Assembly (NCBI RefSeq): GCF_000282375.1
Contig: NZ_AKJK01000042.1
Span: forward strand, 186,001 to 250,000
Direction of reading: 5' to 3'
Length of the DNA stretch: 64,000 nucleotides
Source: Pseudomonas sp. GM50
GTDB lineage: Bacteria; Pseudomonadota; Gammaproteobacteria; Pseudomonadales; Pseudomonadaceae
A program made the translations under genes and the position numbers. Within the stretch, counting starts at the first letter, position 1, and each line of letters starts with the position of its first letter. Positions 62,604 through 64,000 of this stretch are shown here, piece by piece. A model generated the notes under the pieces. It was not told where the DNA came from. It worked only from the letters and a program-made list of their open reading frames with translations, and ran no database searches.

Positions 62604-62665
62604 ATTTCATGGCTTGTGGATAACTTATTCCACAGTCACCGACTTCGCCAGGTTACGCGGCTGGT
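62598..62665. other. Tn7 attachment site (attTn7), apparently unoccupied
   Basis: TnsD recognises the last codons of glmS (here about 62628-62665) and Tn7 inserts about 25 bp past the stop, which here would be near 62600, in the terminator. No transposon end or target duplication is seen in the 72-bp gap to the CdsA gene, so the site seems empty. The site is assigned from knowledge of Tn7, not from binding data. Confidence 0.7.
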
Positions 62666-64000
62666 CAACGTCAGTGCCTTTCAATACGGCCACATAGTAC
62701 GAGAGCAGCTGCAGCGGGATGGTGTAGAGGATCGGCGACAGAATGTCGTGGATGTGCGGCATCTGGACAACATGAGTGCCTTCGCCATTGGTCATGCCAG
62801 CCTGCTCGTCGGCAAAGACGATCAGCTCACCACCACGGGCGCGGACTTCCTGGAGGTTGGATTTCAATTTCTCCAGTAACTCGTTGTTCGGCGCCACGGT
62901 GACGACGGGCATATCGTTATCCACAAGCGCCAACGGGCCATGTTTAAGTTCGCCCGCCGGGTAGGCTTCTGCGTGGATGTAAGAAATTTCCTTGAGCTTG
63001 AGGGCCCCTTCCATCGCCACCGGGAATTGCGCGCCGCGACCGAGGAACAGGGTGTGGTTCTTCTCGGCGAACAGCTCGGCGATTTTTTCAACGGTGCTGT
63101 CCATGGCCAGGGCTTCGCCCAAACGGGTCGGCAGGCGACGCAGTTCTTCGACCAGTGTGGCTTCGACACCTTCGGCCAACGTACCGCGAACCTGACCCAG
63201 AGACAGGGTCAGCAACAGCAGGCCAACCAGTTGAGTGGTGAAGGCTTTGGTCGAGGCCACGCCGATTTCGCGGCCGGCCTGGGTCAGCAGCGTCAGGTCC
63301 GATTCACGTACCAGGGAGCTGATGCCGACGTTGCAAATCGCCAGGCTGGAGAGGAAACCAAGTTCCTTGGCATTGCGCAGCGCGGCCAAAGTGTCAGCGG
63401 TTTCACCTGATTGGGAGATGCTCACGAACAGGGTGTCTGGCTGCACGACCACTTTGCGGTAGCGGAATTCGCTGGCGACTTCGACCTGACATGGGATGCC
63501 AGCCAGTTCTTCGAGCCAGTAACGGGCAACCATGCCGGCGTGATAGCTGGTGCCGCAGGCGACGATCTGTACATTGCGCACCTTGGCGAACAGCTCGGCT
63601 GCTTGTGGACCGAAAGCCTCGACCAGCACCTGATTATGGCTCAGGCGACCTTCGAGAGTGCGCTGTACTACGACCGGTTGCTCGTGAATTTCCTTGAGCA
63701 TGTAATGGCGGAATTCGCCCTTGTCAGCCGCTTCGGCACCGTCACGGTACTGAACGCTTTCACGCTCGACGAGTGCGCCGGTGATATCCCAGATCTGCAC
63801 GCTGTCGCGGCGAATTTCGGCGATATCGCCTTCTTCCAGGTACATGAAGCGGTCGGTGACCTGGCGCAGTGCCAGTTGGTCGGACGCCAGGAAGTTCTCA
63901 CCCATACCCAGCCCGATCACCAATGGACTGCCACTGCGGGCCGCCACCAGGCGATCCGGTTGAAGGGCGCTGATCACCGCCAGACCGTAAGCACCGTGCA
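62625..64000 (-). CDS. glmS: Glucosamine-6-phosphate synthase GlmS, C-terminal part
   Basis: The frame continues through the right edge of the window ([14 protein letters not shown] from 63998 down), so the N-terminal part is missing. What is visible covers the end of the glutaminase domain and both SIS isomerase domains: [36 protein letters not shown], and the final [11 protein letters not shown], the usual GlmS end. It converts fructose-6-phosphate and glutamine to glucosamine-6-phosphate for cell wall and LPS synthesis. It corresponds to PA5549 by synteny. In the pseudomonads glmS is close to oriC. Two exact DnaA nonamers lie at its end (62615-62623 just past the stop, 62917-62925 inside). 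Confidence 0.97.
   Translation of the reverse strand, partial: HGAYGLAVISALQPDRLVAARSGSPLVIGLGMGENFLASDQLALRQVTDRFMYLEEGDIAEIRRDSVQIWDITGALVERESVQYRDGAEAADKGEFRHYMLKEIHEQPVVVQRTLEGRLSHNQVLVEAFGPQAAELFAKVRNVQIVACGTSYHAGMVARYWLEELAGIPCQVEVASEFRYRKVVVQPDTLFVSISQSGETADTLAALRNAKELGFLSSLAICNVGISSLVRESDLTLLTQAGREIGVASTKAFTTQLVGLLLLTLSLGQVRGTLAEGVEATLVEELRRLPTRLGEALAMDSTVEKIAELFAEKNHTLFLGRGAQFPVAMEGALKLKEISYIHAEAYPAGELKHGPLALVDNDMPVVTVAPNNELLEKLKSNLQEVRARGGELIVFADEQAGMTNGEGTHVVQMPHIHDILSPILYTIPLQLLSYYVAVLKGTDVDQPRNLAKSVTVE

Overview
The window looks like the chromosome of a Pseudomonas of the fluorescens group. The evidence is the GC-rich coding style, many inverted pairs of the Pseudomonas REP-type repeat (TGTGGGAGCG... 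and relatives), and a gene order that I recall from the origin-proximal arm of P. aeruginosa PAO1 (pyruvate carboxylase subunits, LysR, RpiR, GGDEF/EAL and uvrD; later pdxY, the COG0523/dksA2/amidase/folE2/pyrC2 zinc cluster, and glmS). glmS at the right end lies close to oriC in pseudomonads, and exact DnaA-box nonamers (TTATCCACA) become frequent towards that end. No rRNA, tRNA, CRISPR array, insertion sequence or prophage was seen.

Layout. 1-6.5 kb: the tail of a large protein, a MocR regulator divergent from a PaiB-like flavoprotein and two acetyltransferases, then homocysteine S-methyltransferase divergent from a binding protein and permease of an amino-acid ABC importer without its ATPase. 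6.8-25.3 kb: a small autotransporter, the two-subunit pyruvate carboxylase with its LysR regulator, an RpiR/HexR-type regulator with a clear operator, a GGDEF/EAL protein, uvrD with an apparently leaderless promoter, a Tim44-like protein, an SMI1-like protein, a cation/proton antiporter, a thioesterase, pdxY and a DUF3301 protein.

25.4-46.6 kb: a zinc-starvation region. Two near-identical 15-bp palindromes (TGTTATA-N-TATAACA, the Zur-box pattern) sit in two divergent intergenic regions. One faces dksA2-zigA-DUF1826 and a small secreted protein. The other faces a peptidoglycan amidase and a seven-gene run: folE2, a zinc-type ABC importer (ATPase, permease, binding protein), gamma-carbonic anhydrase, a variant dihydroorotase, and a ThrRS-like protein that lacks the catalytic core and most zinc ligands. 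A third Zur-like palindrome precedes three SPFH/band-7 membrane proteins (one with a His-rich tail) and an HmtA-like P1B ATPase, all overlapping by ATGA. DUF3617, cardiolipin synthase and cyclopropane synthase genes lie between these blocks. The logic appears to be zinc import plus replacement of zinc-dependent proteins by zinc-sparing paralogues.

46.8-64 kb: lipoamide dehydrogenase, an Lrp/LysE exporter pair, a two-gene secreted TPR-like/DUF3142 unit, a DUF6124 gene with a strongly structured leader, a PNPOx-family flavoprotein, a GST and a LysR regulator. Then follows a six-gene ynb-like phospholipid operon (CDP-alcohol phosphotransferase, hydrolase/methyltransferase fusion, PAP2/dual-specificity phosphatase fusion, small membrane protein, PlsC-like acyltransferase, CdsA) convergent with glmS, whose 3' end is an apparently empty Tn7 attachment site.

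The main candidates for something new are the core-less ThrRS-like protein in the zinc operon, the SPFH-HmtA module, the ynb-like lipid operon, the DUF6124 leader, and the DnaA-box-like 12-bp repeats inside the MocR linker. Statements about PAO1 synteny, Zur and HexR sites, and E. coli residue numbers come from memory of those families, not from a search.
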